Assembly: GCA_964400875.1 (NCBI GenBank) | Contig: CAYNWK010000213.1 | Coordinates: forward strand, 1-6,710 | Source: CAYNWK01 sp964400875 | Lineage (GTDB): Bacteria; Chloroflexota; Anaerolineae; Anaerolineales; UBA4823 | DNA: 6,710 nucleotides | Direction of reading: 5' to 3' | Shown: positions 5,925 through 6,710 of the stretch, piece by piece | How the letters are laid out: each line of letters starts with the position of its first letter | Numbering within the stretch: the stretch's first letter is position 1 | Translations under genes and position numbers: made by a program | Notes under the pieces: model-generated | Database searches by the model: none | What the model was told of the DNA's origin: nothing | What the model saw: only the letters and a program-made list of their open reading frames with translations

Positions 5925-6381
5925 GGGAAAGCGAAACCGCCAAAGCCAGGATGGCGGCCCCTAACAGCCCGGTGACGGCGTAGAGCGCTCGCAGCCTCTG
6001 GAACAGCACCGGAGACTCTGCGGGCTGCGACTGCCAACGCACCGCGACCGCCGCAAAACTGCGGTACAGGGACACCAGGAACAAGATCAAGACCAGCGCC
6101 AGCTTGGCGATCAATTTCAATCCCCAAGCCGAGTCGCTGGCGGGCAGGAAAGCGCCAAAAGCGCCCAGGTTGCCGATCCCGGTGAGCGCCAGCAGCCCCA
6201 GGGCTATCCAGGCGAGGATTTCGAACTGCAGTACTGCGCTCGAGCTTACTTCAACAGCCCCATCTCCGGCGCGAACGGCCAGTAACAACCAGATCGACCA
6301 GCTGCCGCCCAACAGCACAGCCATGGCCGCAACGTGGATTAACCGGGTGAGATAGCTCAGCGTGGGGAAGTCGATCGGCAT
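5917..6381 (-). CDS. CopD-domain membrane protein (copper resistance D-like)
   Basis: A 154-residue protein with four membrane segments at about 10-34, 53-78, 86-107 and 132-152. It matches the CopD domain (PF05425-type) in RLIHVAAMAVLLGG near the start (H16 is the conserved first-helix histidine), LTGIGN at 66-71 between helices two and three, and LKLIAKLALVLIL in helix three. In Proteobacteria CopD domains sit in copper-import or resistance systems, usually as longer proteins beside CopC. Here the domain is alone, with no CopC, copper ATPase or metal regulator in view, so a copper role is not shown; many short CopD-like proteins are uncharacterised. The ATG at 6381 is the only standard start, as the frame reads open upstream only through codons that cannot start. 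No ribosome site is visible. The stop overlaps the next gene by 8 bp, forming an operon ended by the terminator at 5278-5301. Confidence 0.83.
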   Translation of the reverse strand: MPIDFPTLSYLTRLIHVAAMAVLLGGSWSIWLLLAVRAGDGAVEVSSSAVLQFEILAWIALGLLALTGIGNLGAFGAFLPASDSAWGLKLIAKLALVLILFLVSLYRSFAAVAVRWQSQPAESPVLFQRLRALYAVTGLLGAAILALAVSLSHG

Positions 6382-6386
6382 GGTTT

Positions 6387-6425
6387 TCAGCGTCCAGTAA
6401 CCAATGGCGAGGAGCTGGCTGCCAT
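6387..6425 (-). other. possible 12-codon leader ORF before the CopD gene
   Basis: On the minus strand an ATG at 6423-6425 opens a frame reading MAASSSPLVTGR and stopping at TGA 6387-6389, five bases before the CopD ATG. Since the CopD gene has no clear ribosome site, translation of this leader could help initiation there. The ORF also lacks a good ribosome site, so it may be chance. Confidence 0.25.
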
Positions 6426-6466
6426 GACCCGCGAGGGGAAGATCAGCAGGATGAAGTTTGAGGGAT

Positions 6467-6496
6467 GTGACGTTCCTGCGCCAGTCTTATTATAAT
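6467..6496 (+). promoter_or_regulatory. probable promoter of the AAMDC-like gene
   Basis: -35 GTGACG (6467-6472), 18-bp spacer, perfect -10 TATAAT (6491-6496). Transcription would start near 6503, giving a leader of about 85 nt before the ATG at 6589. The leader can form a 7-bp hairpin between GTGTTTG (6509-6515) and CGAACAC (6533-6539) with one G-U pair. Confidence 0.5.
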
Positions 6497-6517
6497 TGAA
6501 GTAGGTTTGTGTTTGAG
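6489..6517 (-). promoter_or_regulatory. possible promoter of the CopD operon
   Basis: A perfect minus-strand -10 TATAAT lies at 6489-6494, overlapping the plus-strand -10 because the sequence ATTATAAT reads TATAAT both ways. At 17 bp the -35 is only CTCAAA (6512-6517), three of six matches, so strength is doubtful or activator dependent. The leader to the ATG at 6381 would be about 100 nt. Confidence 0.35.
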
Positions 6518-6574
6518 CATGCCTAGCCAGCCCGAACACGCCAGGTTTTCAGAACCAAGTGAATCAAGACCAAC

Positions 6575-6583
6575 AGGAGGTGA
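6575..6583 (+). promoter_or_regulatory. ribosome binding site of the AAMDC-like gene
   Basis: AGGAGGTGA, with eight bases between GGAGG and the ATG at 6589-6591: close to ideal. It fixes the start of a gene too short within the window to stand out by length. Confidence 0.8.
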
Positions 6584-6588
6584 GCTTG

Positions 6589-6710
6589 ATGAGTCAGCAC
6601 GCACGCTCTCCGCAGATCACAGACATATCCTGGGGAAGAACCAAAGTTGACGGACAGTCCGAGACGTTTAAAGATGTCAAGCTCTATCCCGGCGGAGCCA
6701 GGGAATGGGA
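6589..6710 (+). CDS. AAMDC / Mth938-domain protein (DUF498 family), 3' partial
   Basis: Only the first 40 codons are inside the window. They read SPQITDISWGRTKVDGQ and then FKDVKLYPGGAREWD. This follows the start of the AAMDC/Mth938 domain family (PF04430) closely: the human AAMDC protein has the same SP.I...SWG...V.G...(Y/F)KD.K..PGG.R.WD pattern. The family is small (about 110-125 residues in AAMDC-like members), soluble and cytoplasmic, with a compact Mth938 fold. Its biochemical role is not settled; the animal protein has been linked to adipogenesis and mTOR signalling, which says little about bacteria. The start is supported by a strong ribosome binding site and a plausible promoter 90 bp upstream. 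The gene diverges from the CopD operon across a shared 207-bp region. The rest of the domain (WDWRETGT.H.PG in relatives) lies beyond the right edge. Confidence 0.85.
   Translation, partial: MSQHARSPQITDISWGRTKVDGQSETFKDVKLYPGGAREW

Noticed and set aside
1..6710. CRISPR arrays, insertion sequences, tRNA or rRNA genes, and attachment sites.
   Set aside because: No regularly spaced repeats, transposase-like reading frames, terminal inverted repeats or RNA-gene signatures were seen on either strand.

Overview
The window is about 60 % GC by eye and carries eight protein genes, two of them cut by the window ends. It looks like chromosomal housekeeping and accessory sequence from a bacterium. I see no mobile element, CRISPR array, tRNA or rRNA. 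The mix is a LytR-CpsA-Psr protein with a LytR_C tail, a divergent Na/Pi-cotransporter-like protein next to a tandem UspA protein, a YcaQ-like protein, a CopD-domain orphan and an AAMDC-like protein. Together with good sigma70-type promoters and GGAGGTGA ribosome sites, this fits Chloroflexota (Anaerolineae-like). That placement is inference from gene content, not a database result.

Layout. Bases 1-911 (+) are the C-terminal part of an LCP-family cell-envelope protein. It converges with a minus-strand pair: a membrane transporter-like gene (1804-2955), then a tandem universal stress protein gene (964-1788) 15 bp downstream. The transporter gene has a recognisable promoter (3081-3109) and a leader of about 120 nt with a strong hairpin. 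Diverging from it is a YcaQ/AlkX-like winged-helix DNA glycosylase candidate (3234-4457, +). Its 17-bp-spaced promoter lies so close to the ATG that the mRNA should be leaderless, and a LexA-box-like palindrome sits between its -35 and -10. Next come a compact five-repeat beta-propeller-like protein (4571-5209, -) and a two-gene minus-strand operon of membrane proteins. That operon is a CopD-domain protein (5917-6381) overlapping a four-helix membrane protein of unknown function (5379-5924), and it ends in an intrinsic terminator (5278-5301). At the right edge an AAMDC/Mth938-domain gene starts at 6589 (+), divergent from the CopD operon.

How it fits together. No single pathway links all genes. 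Supported units are the transporter-Usp operon, the CopD plus unknown membrane protein operon, and two divergent promoter regions (2956-3233 and 6382-6588). The most interesting regulatory region is 3026-3236. It holds a leader hairpin with two mutually exclusive pairings, a pair of 9-bp direct repeats flanking a small palindrome, and the LexA-like palindrome in the promoter of a probable DNA-repair gene.
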